This document shows positions 55,194 to 63,173 of a stretch of DNA of 64,000 bases, one piece after another; within the stretch, counting starts at the first letter, position 1; each line of letters opens with the position of its first letter. Origin of the DNA: Kingella potus (lineage in GTDB: Bacteria; Pseudomonadota; Gammaproteobacteria; Burkholderiales; Neisseriaceae); contig NZ_UGJJ01000001.1 in NCBI RefSeq assembly GCF_900451175.1, forward strand, positions 434,001-498,000, written 5' to 3'. The notes under the pieces were generated by a model. The model made no database searches. It was given only the letters and a program-made list of their open reading frames with translations, and was not told the origin of the DNA. Position numbers and translations under genes: made by a program.

Positions 55194-55221
55194 ATTATAG
55201 CACGGGCAAATGTGCTATATT
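55194..55221. promoter_or_regulatory. Palindrome with overlapping divergent promoters, rph/yicC
   Basis: ATAGCAC (55197-55203) and GTGCTAT (55212-55218) form a perfect 7-bp inverted repeat eight bases apart. Its left end overlaps a TATAAT facing rph (55199-55194), and its right end overlaps a TATATT facing yicC (55216-55221). Neither has a good -35 box. A regulator binding the palindrome would affect both genes. Confidence 0.45.
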
Positions 55222-55266
55222 GCCGCCTGCTTTCACACACCGATTTTCGCAACGGAGGAAAAAAAT

Positions 55267-56139
55267 ATGGCCATCCGCAGCATGACCGGCTTCGCCGGCG
55301 CCGCAGGAGAATGCGGCAGCAAACGCATCAGTCTCGACATCCGCTCGGTAAACCACCGTTATTTGGACGTGCAGTTCAAAATGCCCGACGAGCTGCGCCA
55401 TTTGGAAGGCAGCCTGCGCGAGCGCATTGCCGCCGGGGCGCAGCGCGGCAAAATCGAGTGCCGCATCCAAATCCGCCAGACGGACACGGGCATGCCGTCC
55501 TTGTCGGTAAGCCACAGCCTGGCGGCCGAGCTGGCGGCTTTAAACGACAAATGGCGCGGCGAATGGGGCGGGCTGGGCAAGCTGACGGTGGCCGACATTC
55601 TGAATTTCCCCGGCGTGATTTCGGCGCAGGCCGAAGACGGCGAGGTGCTGGCTCTGGCGGTGCAGTCGCTGCTGAACGACGCGCTGGAAGAATTTTCCGC
55701 CGCCCGCGGGCGCGAAGGCGCAAAATTGCAGGAACACATCCTGCACAGGCTGGAAGCGGCCGAAGGGATAGTCTGCGCTTTGGAAGCGCGTTTCCCGCAG
55801 ATTTTGCAGGCGCATTTGGACAAAGCCCGCGCACGGCTGGCCGAGGCGGTGGCCAATATCGACGACGACCGCCTGAAACAGGAATTTGCCCTCTTCATGC
55901 AGAAAGCCGACGTAGACGAAGAATTCAGCCGTCTGAAAACCCACATCGCCGAAGTGCGCCGCGTCGTGTCCGAGGCGCAGGGCAGCGTCGGCAAGCAGCT
56001 GGACTTTCTGATGCAGGAGCTCAACCGCGAAGCCAACACGCTCGGCAGCAAAGCCGTGGCCGCCGAATGCACGCAGGCTTCTGTAGAACTGAAAGTGCTG
56101 ATCGAGCAGATGCGCGAACAGGTGCAAAACATCGAATAA
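55267..56139 (+). CDS. yicC: YicC family endoribonuclease
   Basis: The 290-residue protein belongs to the YicC/YloC family, recently recognised as endoribonucleases. It begins IRSMTGFAGAAGE, has SVNHRYLDVQFKMPDELRHLE (near 27-47) and ends with the conserved GKQLDFLMQELNREANTLGSKA (near 241-262) that holds conserved acidic residues. GGAGG precedes ATG 55267 at ideal spacing, the best ribosome binding site in the window. An in-frame DUS-like SRLKTH occurs near 219. The next gene is trkA, with an inverted DUS pair between. Confidence 0.93.
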   Translation: MAIRSMTGFAGAAGECGSKRISLDIRSVNHRYLDVQFKMPDELRHLEGSLRERIAAGAQRGKIECRIQIRQTDTGMPSLSVSHSLAAELAALNDKWRGEWGGLGKLTVADILNFPGVISAQAEDGEVLALAVQSLLNDALEEFSAARGREGAKLQEHILHRLEAAEGIVCALEARFPQILQAHLDKARARLAEAVANIDDDRLKQEFALFMQKADVDEEFSRLKTHIAEVRRVVSEAQGSVGKQLDFLMQELNREANTLGSKAVAAECTQASVELKVLIEQMREQVQNIE

Positions 56140-56165
56140 ATCGAATAAGGTTTCAAACCAGGTTG

Positions 56166-56200
56166 TTCAGACGGCCTCCACAGCCCGGAGGCCGTCTGAA
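56166..56200 (+). terminator. DUS-pair terminator of yicC
   Basis: TTCAGACGGCCT and AGGCCGTCTGAA face outward around 11 bases, 27 bases after the stop. The order is reversed compared with most other pairs in the window. Confidence 0.65.
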
Positions 56201-56226
56201 ACCGTTTTTTCCCATTTGAAGGCAAC

Positions 56227-57621
56227 GTGAAAATCATCATTCTCGGCAGCGGCCAGGTCGGCTCCACCGTCGCGCAAAACCTGGCCGCCATGCCCAACAA
56301 CGACGTAACCGTCATCGACACCGACGAAAACGCCCTGCGCCGCACCGGCACGCAGCTCGACGTGCAGACCATCACCGGCAACGGCGCGTCGCCCGCCGTA
56401 CTCGAAGCCGCCGGCGCGGGCGACTGCGACCTGCTGCTGGCTCTGACGCGCCACGACGACACCAATCTCGCCGCCTGCCGCATCGCAGCCGACCTGTTCA
56501 ACATCCCCGGCCGCATCGCCCGCGTGCGCCAGTCCGACTATCTCGAATCCGGCGGCGAAAGCGACAACCGCGTACTCGAAGCCTTCGCCGTAACCGACTC
56601 CATCCATCCCGAACAGCTTGTAACCGAACGCCTCACCGCCCTGCTGAGCTACTCCTGCGCCTTGCAGGTGCTGCGTTTTGCCGACGACAAAGCCCGCATG
56701 GCCGTGGTGCAGGCGCACAGCGGCGGCCTTCTGGTCAACCGCCCGATTGCCTCGGTAAACGGCCACCTGCCCGAAGGCGTGGACTGCCAAATCTGCGCCA
56801 TCTACCGCAACAGCCGCCTCATCGTCCCCACCGCCGACACCGTCGTCATCGAAGGCGACGAAGTGTTTTTCCTGGCCGACAGCCGCCACGTCAAAACCGT
56901 GATGCGCGAACTGCGTCCGCTGGAAAACCGCACCCGCCGCGTGATGATTGCCGGCGGCGGCAACGTCGGCTACCGCCTGGCCAAACAGGTGGAGCAGCTC
57001 TACGACATCAAAATCATCGAACACAACCCCCACCGCGCCGAATGGCTGGCCGAACACCTCGACACCAGCCTCGTTTTGCAGGGATCGGCCACCGACGAAA
57101 ACCTGCTCGCCCACGAATACATCGACGAAATCGACGTATTCCTCGCCCTGACCAACGACGACGAAAACAACATCATGGCCAGCCTGCTGGCCAAAGACCT
57201 CGGCGCGAAGCGCGTCATCACCATCATCAACCGCACGCGCTACGTCGATCTGCTCGAAGGCAACCAGATCGACATCGTCGTATCGCCGCACATGATGACC
57301 ATCGGCAACATCCTCACCCACATCCGCCAGGGCGACGTGGCGGCGGTGCACCCGCTGCGGCGCGGCCACGCCGAAGCGGTGGAAGTGGTCGTCCACGGCA
57401 GCAAAGACACCTCCGCCCTCGTCGGCCGCCGCGTATCCGACATCAAATGGCCCTCCGGCTGCCACATCGCCGGCCTCGTGCGCGGCGACGAAGTCATCAT
57501 GGGACACAACGACAACGTGAAAATGCAGGACGGCGACCACCTCATCTTCTTCGTTTCCCGCCGCCGCGTCGTGCGCGAACTGGAAAAACTGATACAGGTA
57601 AAAGTGGGCTTCTTCGGATAG
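56227..57621 (+). CDS. trkA: Trk system potassium transporter peripheral subunit TrkA
   Basis: The 464-residue cytoplasmic protein gates TrkH by binding nucleotides. It holds two RCK units: GSGQVGSTVAQNL at 7-19 with the acidic end VIDTDE, and AGGGNVGYRLAKQVEQ near 241-256 with IIEHN. Each Rossmann domain is followed by a TrkA_C domain (RPIASVNGHLP; RRVSDIKWPSG). The start is GTG 56227 with GAAGG ahead. The TAG stop shares two bases with a DUS. trkH is downstream on the same strand but separated by about 400 bases of repeats. Confidence 0.95.
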   Translation: MKIIILGSGQVGSTVAQNLAAMPNNDVTVIDTDENALRRTGTQLDVQTITGNGASPAVLEAAGAGDCDLLLALTRHDDTNLAACRIAADLFNIPGRIARVRQSDYLESGGESDNRVLEAFAVTDSIHPEQLVTERLTALLSYSCALQVLRFADDKARMAVVQAHSGGLLVNRPIASVNGHLPEGVDCQICAIYRNSRLIVPTADTVVIEGDEVFFLADSRHVKTVMRELRPLENRTRRVMIAGGGNVGYRLAKQVEQLYDIKIIEHNPHRAEWLAEHLDTSLVLQGSATDENLLAHEYIDEIDVFLALTNDDENNIMASLLAKDLGAKRVITIINRTRYVDLLEGNQIDIVVSPHMMTIGNILTHIRQGDVAAVHPLRRGHAEAVEVVVHGSKDTSALVGRRVSDIKWPSGCHIAGLVRGDEVIMGHNDNVKMQDGDHLIFFVSRRRVVRELEKLIQVKVGFFG

Positions 57622-57650
57622 GCCGTCTGAAAAAACACACGGCAAAACAG

Positions 57651-57917
57651 GTAGGGTGTGCCGCCCAAGGCGACGCACGCGTTCCCAAACCGCCGCAAAC
57701 TGCCGCCGCCAAGCCCTGCCAACCCGCAAACCGCGTGCGTTGCAGGGCAACACACCCTGCGCAGCGGTAGAGGCCGTCTGAAAAACAGACAACGCAAACG
57801 AGGTAGGGTGTGTCGCCCAAAGGCGACGCACGCGTTCCAAACCGCCCAGCAAACAGCAGCCGTCCGCAAACCTTTGCCAAGCGCAAACCGCGTGCGTTGC
57901 AGAGCGACACACCCTGT
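57651..57917. repeat. Two DUS-linked paired-hairpin repeats between trkA and trkH
   Basis: Full copies lie at 57651-57760 and 57803-57917. Both right arms end CACACCCTG rather than CACACCCTA, and the second has GAGCGACACACC. DUS lie before, between and after. The remaining 57930-58017 has no feature apart from possible leader of trkH. Confidence 0.88.
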
Positions 57918-58017
57918 ACAGCGGCAGAGGCCGTCTGAAAACCCCAAACCGCATCATGACCGAAGCCGCCTGCACGCACGGCTCCGGCCAAGCAAAACCG
58001 AACGGCAACGTCCCGCC

Positions 58018-59475
58018 ATGTATTACAAAATCGCCCCCATCATCCACGCCCTTTCCAAACTCGCCGCACTGTACGCCGTGCTGATGCTCGTGCCGACGGC
58101 GGTGTCCTACCTTTTCCACGACTCGACCTTCCACGCTTTCGCCGGCACCTCGCTGGTTACCCTGTGCGGATCGCTGGCCGCCTGGGCGGCCACCCGCCGC
58201 CACCACCGCGAACTGCGCCCGCGCGACGGCTTCACCCTGGTCTTCCTCCTCTGGCTCGGTTTTGCCGCCGTATCCGCCCTGCCCTTCTACTTTTACTTCC
58301 CCAATGCCGGCTACACCGACGCATTCTTCGAAGCCATGAGCGGCCTCACCACCACCGGCGCGACCGTCGTTTCCAGCCTCGACACCCTCGCACCCTCGCT
58401 CAACTTCTGGCGGCACATGATGAACTGGTTCGGCGGCATGGGCATCATCGTACTGGCCGTGGCCGTACTGCCCATGCTCGGCGTGGGCGGCACCCAATTG
58501 TTCAAAGCCGAGATTCCCGGCATCGACAAAGACAGCAAAATGGCACCGCGCATTTCGCAAACCGCCAAACGCCTGTGGCTGGTGTATCTGGGCTTCACCC
58601 TCCTGACCTGCGCCGCGCTCAAATGGGCTGGCATGGGCTGGTTTGACGCGGTATGCCATGCCATGTCGGCCTTTTCGCTGGGCGGCTTCTCCACCCACGA
58701 CGCAAGCATCGCCTTTTACAAATCGCCCGCCATAGAGGCCGTGATTGCCGCCGCCACCCTGTTCGGCGCGTTCAATTTCGCCAACCACTTCGCCATGGCG
58801 CGGGAAAAATCGCTGCGCCCCTACTGGCGCGACGAAGAAGCCCGCCTGATGCTCATCGTACTGTTTGCCAGCATCGCCGCCGCCGCGCTTTATCTGTGGC
58901 GGCAGGGCTATTATCCTTTGGGCGACGCGCTGCGCTACGCCGGTTTCAACTTCATCTCCATCGGCCTGGCCAACGGCTTTGCCAACGCCGATTTCGCCCG
59001 CTGGCCGCTGCTGGTTACCCTGTGGATGTTTTTCCTTTCCAACGTGCTGGCCAACACCGGCTCGATGGGCGGCGGCATCAAAATGGCGCGCGCCCTCGTG
59101 CTGGCCAAATTCAGCCTGCGCGAAGTGTCGCTGCTGCTGCACCCGAACGCCGTGCGCACGGTCAAGCTCAACAAACGCTCGGTATCCGAACGCACGGCGA
59201 TGGCGGTGATGGCGTTTATCTTTGTATACTTCATGACCGTCGTCATCTTTACCCTCGGCCTGATGGCCGGCGGCATGGACTTCGTTACCGCCCTTTCCGC
59301 CACCGTCGCCTGCATCACCAACGCCGGCCCCGGCCTCGGCAGCGTCGGCCCGGCCGGCAGCTACGCCGGGCTGACCGACCTGCAAAAATGGATGTGCTGC
59401 GCCGTAATGCTGCTGGGACGTTTGGAAATTTTTACCGTATTCATCCTCTTCACGCCCGACTACTGGAAAAAATAG
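58018..59475 (+). CDS. trkH: Trk system potassium transporter TrkH
   Basis: The 485-residue inner-membrane protein is the ion-conducting subunit of Trk. The four pore-loop filters are visible: SGLTTTGATV near 109-118, AFSLGGFSTHD near 221, ANTGSMGGGIK near 346-356 and TNAGPGLGSVGP near 432-443. About 12 membrane segments fit the family. The ATG at 58018 lacks a good Shine-Dalgarno. The stop TAG shares its last two bases with a DUS. Together with TrkA it imports potassium. Confidence 0.95.
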   Translation: MYYKIAPIIHALSKLAALYAVLMLVPTAVSYLFHDSTFHAFAGTSLVTLCGSLAAWAATRRHHRELRPRDGFTLVFLLWLGFAAVSALPFYFYFPNAGYTDAFFEAMSGLTTTGATVVSSLDTLAPSLNFWRHMMNWFGGMGIIVLAVAVLPMLGVGGTQLFKAEIPGIDKDSKMAPRISQTAKRLWLVYLGFTLLTCAALKWAGMGWFDAVCHAMSAFSLGGFSTHDASIAFYKSPAIEAVIAAATLFGAFNFANHFAMAREKSLRPYWRDEEARLMLIVLFASIAAAALYLWRQGYYPLGDALRYAGFNFISIGLANGFANADFARWPLLVTLWMFFLSNVLANTGSMGGGIKMARALVLAKFSLREVSLLLHPNAVRTVKLNKRSVSERTAMAVMAFIFVYFMTVVIFTLGLMAGGMDFVTALSATVACITNAGPGLGSVGPAGSYAGLTDLQKWMCCAVMLLGRLEIFTVFILFTPDYWKK

Positions 59476-59507
59476 GCCGTCTGAAAAAACAAACAGCGGC
59501 AAACAAG

Positions 59508-59788
59508 GTAGGGTGTGCCGCCCCAAGGCGACGCACGCGTTCCAACAAAACATCAGGCCGTCTGAAAACAAGGATTTGCCGCAAAACACCCCGTTAATGC
59601 GGCAAACGCGTGCGTTGCAGGGCAACACACCCTACACAACGGCAGAGACCGTCTGAAAAACAAACAGCGGCAAACAAGGTAGGGTGTGTCGCCCAAAGGC
59701 GACGCACGCGTTCCAAACCGTCGCAAACTGCCGCCGCCAAGCCCTGCCAATCCGCAAACCGCGTGCGTCGCAGAGCGACACACCCTAC
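59508..59788. repeat. Two DUS-linked paired-hairpin repeats between trkH and the ABC permease gene
   Basis: Full copies lie at 59508-59635 and 59679-59788. The core of the first contains a complete AGGCCGTCTGAA at about 59554, so a DUS sits inside the element. The inter-copy sequence carries AGACCGTCTGAA, a one-base DUS variant. Confidence 0.88.
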
Positions 59789-59821
59789 GCAACGCAGAGG
59801 CCGTCTGAAAAAGGAAATACC

Positions 59822-60934
59822 GTGCGCACTCTGAAAAACATCCTCACCCTCATGCTCAAAGAATTCCGCAGCGTCCTGACCGACCCCGTGCTGATGGTAC
59901 TGATCGCATACATCTTCACCGCCACCATCACCCAGATGGCGCAGGTCAGTTCAGACGTAAAAAACGCCACCGTCGGCATCATCGACCTCGACCGTTCGGT
60001 ACTCTCCATGCGCATCCGCGACGCAATCCAGCCGCCCTACTTCAAGCCGCCACAGGACATCCGGCGCGAAGATGCCGACGAAATGATGGACAAAGGCGAA
60101 ATCCTCTTCGTCCTCGAAATCCCGCCCGGCTTCCAGCGCGACACGGAAGCCGGCCGCAGCCCGAAAATGCAGCTTCTGATTGATGCCACCTCCATGACCC
60201 AATCCGGAGTCGGCTCGTCCTACCTCACGCAAATCGCCAACCGCGAAACCAATGCCTTTGCCGGACGCGTGCAACCCGACATCGTCGTCCCCGTCATCAA
60301 CACCAAATTCAATCCCAACGGCGAAAGCTCGTGGTTTATGCCCACCTCGCAAATCGGCACCATGGCCTTCATGCTGCTGATGCTGCTGGCCGGAGCGGCC
60401 GTCATCCGCGAACGCGAACGCGGCACCATCGAGCACCTCTTGGTCATGCCCGTCAACGCCTTCGAGCTGATGATGGGCAAAATCCTGGCCAACGGCGCGG
60501 TTATCCTGGTGGCGGCCGTCTGCTCGCTGTGGTTTGTCGTCCACCTCGGCATCGGCGTGCCGCTGGCCGGCTCCGTCGGCCTTTATGCCGCAGGGCTGGC
60601 CGTTTTCCTGTTTTCCGTGGCCTCCCTGGGCATCATGATCGCCACCTTCGCCCCCACCATGGGGCAGTTCGGTATGCTGATGCTGCCCGTTTACATCGTG
60701 ATGAACCTCTTTGCCGGCGGCTCCTCCCCGCGCGACAATATGCCCCGCGCCGCCCAAATCATCAGCGAATACTGGCCGCTGACCCAGTTTATGAAATTCT
60801 CGCAAAACATCCTCTTTCGCGGCGCGGGCTTGGAAACCGTATGGGTGCAGATGCTCATCATGGCCTTAATCGGCGCGGCGTTTTTGGGACTTGCCCTGTT
60901 GCGCTTCCGCAAAATGCTCGAACAGCAGGGATAG
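59822..60934 (+). CDS. ABC-2 type transporter permease, YhhJ-like
   Basis: The 370-residue membrane protein has one N-terminal helix (about 22-40), a large extracytoplasmic domain (about 45-180) and five C-terminal helices. This is the ABC2_membrane_3/YhhJ layout, usually part of an export system with a YhiH-type ATPase and an HlyD-type protein. The segment RERERGTIEHLLVMPVNAFELMMGKI (around 197-222) is the coupling-helix signature. The start is GTG 59822, with AAGGA directly attached to a DUS (GTCTGAAAAAGGA). No ATPase gene is adjacent in this window; the neighbours are trkH and an unknown gene. Confidence 0.85.
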   Translation: MRTLKNILTLMLKEFRSVLTDPVLMVLIAYIFTATITQMAQVSSDVKNATVGIIDLDRSVLSMRIRDAIQPPYFKPPQDIRREDADEMMDKGEILFVLEIPPGFQRDTEAGRSPKMQLLIDATSMTQSGVGSSYLTQIANRETNAFAGRVQPDIVVPVINTKFNPNGESSWFMPTSQIGTMAFMLLMLLAGAAVIRERERGTIEHLLVMPVNAFELMMGKILANGAVILVAAVCSLWFVVHLGIGVPLAGSVGLYAAGLAVFLFSVASLGIMIATFAPTMGQFGMLMLPVYIVMNLFAGGSSPRDNMPRAAQIISEYWPLTQFMKFSQNILFRGAGLETVWVQMLIMALIGAAFLGLALLRFRKMLEQQG

Positions 60935-60970
60935 CCCCCGGTTTTTTCTTCTTTTCAAACGGCCCCAATC

Positions 60971-62362
60971 ATGAAAAAAATCCTCTTTACCTTTGTCGTC
61001 CTCATCATCACCGCCTACCTGCTGCTCTACGCCGTGCCGCAATACCTCATGCAGCGCGAAACCGCCGCCGCCGCGCCCGACCTCGCCCTGCTCGCCGCCG
61101 ATCCCGAGCCGCAGCCGCCCGTCAAAAACGGCATCGACGCACTCTGGCTGCTTGCCTACCGCACACAGGACGATGCCGAACGCAGCCGCATCATGCGCGA
61201 ACACGGCACGGCCGTCATGAAAGGCGAGACCCCGAACGGGCTTGCCGGCCGCCTCCTGCCGCTGCCGCAGGCCGGCGCACTCAAATGCGGCATCAGCGGC
61301 ATCGAATGCCTGGCCGCCGTCCGCTCCGACCCCGCCGCCTACCGCGCCGATACGGAAAAATACGCCGGCCTGATTGCCAACGTGCTGCAGCTCTCCGCCT
61401 ACGACACCTTCGTCCTGCGCGGCTGGCCGAACGACAAAGACGACCTGGGACAACTCAACCTGCCCCAATTCCAACACCTGCTGCACGCCAACGCCGCCGC
61501 CGCCGCACTCGAATGGACAGACGGCCGGCACACCGCCGCCTTCGCCCGCCTCTGCCGCAGCATCCGCACCGGCCGCGCCCTGCTCAAAGGCCGGCCCGGC
61601 ATGGTTTACCCGATGGTAGGCAACGCCCTCATCCGCAAAAACACCGAGCTGGCCGCCGCCATGCTGGCCGAACAGCCCGAACAGGCCGCCCGCCTGCCGC
61701 AGGAATGCGCCGGCATGTTCGAGCCGCTTACCGCCGCCGAACAAAGCATCTGCCCCGCCATGCGCGACGAATTCCGCTCCGCCGCCAACTTCTACCGCAC
61801 ATTGGCCCAATCCCCACTCCAAACCCCGCAAAACCCTGCCTCCGACCCCGCAGCCGAAGACAACATGCCCGCCACCGCATGGTTCTCCATCTTCCCCTTG
61901 CCCCTCATGAACGCCGAACACACCGTCGCCCGCGCCGCTGCGGCCTACGCACCCGCCTGCCGCCCCGAAGCCGCCGCGCAGATTGCCGCCGACAGCCCCG
62001 TTTCCCTGCCCGACCCCACGCCCGACGGCTTCACACAAAAATGGGCGTGCTTCGCCAATGCACAAGGCTGCATCCTTACCGGCCTCCCCATGCCCGACTA
62101 CAGCGGCTACATCCTGCGCCTGCAAGACACCGCCATGCAGCAGCGCGCCTTCCAAGCCGCCCTCGAACTCTACCGCCTGCCCGCCGCCCAACGCCGCGCC
62201 GCGCTTGAAACCACCCTCGCCAAACACGGCACACCCTCGCGCCGGCTGCAATGGAACGAAACCGCGCACACCATCGGCTTCCCCCGCTATACACCGCCGG
62301 ACAACAAACAAACCGCCGCCGACCTGCCCGTCTCACCCCAAATGCAGGATGCCGCCCGATAA
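60971..62362 (+). CDS. Exported or membrane-anchored protein of unknown function, 463 residues
   Basis: I do not recognise the family. The N-terminus MKKILFTFVVLIITAYLLLYAV is a signal anchor or uncleaved signal. The rest is predicted periplasmic, alpha-helical and rich in Ala, Pro and Leu, with paired cysteines (CGISGIEC near 106-113, CAGMFEP..SIC near 246-261, CRPEA, CFANAQGC near 365-372) that could form disulphides. It begins 36 bases after the ABC permease gene and may be cotranscribed, but has no obvious Shine-Dalgarno. No domain allows a functional guess. Confidence 0.75.
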   Translation: MKKILFTFVVLIITAYLLLYAVPQYLMQRETAAAAPDLALLAADPEPQPPVKNGIDALWLLAYRTQDDAERSRIMREHGTAVMKGETPNGLAGRLLPLPQAGALKCGISGIECLAAVRSDPAAYRADTEKYAGLIANVLQLSAYDTFVLRGWPNDKDDLGQLNLPQFQHLLHANAAAAALEWTDGRHTAAFARLCRSIRTGRALLKGRPGMVYPMVGNALIRKNTELAAAMLAEQPEQAARLPQECAGMFEPLTAAEQSICPAMRDEFRSAANFYRTLAQSPLQTPQNPASDPAAEDNMPATAWFSIFPLPLMNAEHTVARAAAAYAPACRPEAAAQIAADSPVSLPDPTPDGFTQKWACFANAQGCILTGLPMPDYSGYILRLQDTAMQQRAFQAALELYRLPAAQRRAALETTLAKHGTPSRRLQWNETAHTIGFPRYTPPDNKQTAADLPVSPQMQDAAR

Positions 62363-62379
62363 CGGACAGCGGCAAACAG

Positions 62380-62908
62380 GTAGGGTGTGTCGCCAAAAGC
62401 GACGCACGCGTCTTGAGCCTCTGCAAACCGCCGCCGCCCGCAAACCCTGCCAAACCAAAAACCGCGTGCGTTGCAGAGCAACACACCCTACACAACGGCA
62501 GAGGCCGTCTGAAAAAACAAACAGCGGCAAAACAGCTAGGGTGTGTCGCCCAAAGGCGACGCACGCGTCCCAAGCAAAACATCAGGACGTCTGAAAACAA
62601 AGATTTGCCGTAAAACGCCCCGTTATGCATAAAACGCGTGCGTTGCAGAGCAACACACCCTACACAACGACAGAGGCCGTCTGAAAAACGGACAGCGGCA
62701 AACAGGTAGGGTGTGTCGCCCAAAGCGACGCACGCGTCCCAAGCAAAACATCAGGACGTCTGAAAACAAAGATTTGCCGTAAAACGCCCCGTTATGCATA
62801 AAACGCGTGCGTTGCAGAGCAACACACCCTACACAACGGCAGAGGCCGTCTGAAAAAACGAACAGCGGCAAACAAGGTAGGGGGTGTCGCCCAAAGCGAC
62901 GCACGCGT
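62380..62908. repeat. Array of three full and one single-arm DUS-linked hairpin repeats
   Basis: The 62363-63173 gap has no gene. Full copies lie at 62380-62491, 62537-62663 and 62706-62832, with a single arm at 62877-62908. The second and third are near-identical with a 169-bp period and carry AGGACGTCTGAA, a mutated DUS, inside their core together with an inverted ATGCAT. The lone arm is followed by the same core start with an intact DUS. Confidence 0.9.
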
Positions 62909-62939
62909 CCCAACAAAACATCAGGCCGTCTGAAACCGC

Positions 62940-63173
62940 CTTCTCCCCAACACAGGGCGTGCCGCCCCGTTGGCGCGTGCGGTTTTAGCCCTTGCGCCGT
63001 TTTGCCAGCACCGCCCGCCCTGTTAAAAAAGATTAAATCCGTTTAAGATGGTATCCGCGCAAACGGGTTTGCCATCAGCCTGTGGAAAGCCGGATTGCGC
63101 GGCGACGCAAGCCGTCCGCACCGGCGGCACGGAAAAAGCCGACCACCACAACACCGCCCGTTAAGGAGAAAAC
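62940..63173 (+). promoter_or_regulatory. argF upstream region with a weak candidate promoter
   Basis: About 230 bases lead to argF. TAAGAT at 63044-63049 could be a -10 box, with TGTTAA at 63021-63026 as a poor -35 at 17-base spacing. No convincing ARG box is seen. Confidence 0.3.

Noticed and set aside
56167..59628. 1,153-codon minus-strand frame across trkA, trkH and the repeats
   Set aside because: Reverse shadow of two intact Trk genes; the part in the gap is repeat DNA.
28564..62908. Interpretation of the repeat arrays as CRISPR
   Set aside because: Repeats are palindromic doublets of differing spacing with related cores, not short direct repeats with unique equal spacers, and no cas gene is present.
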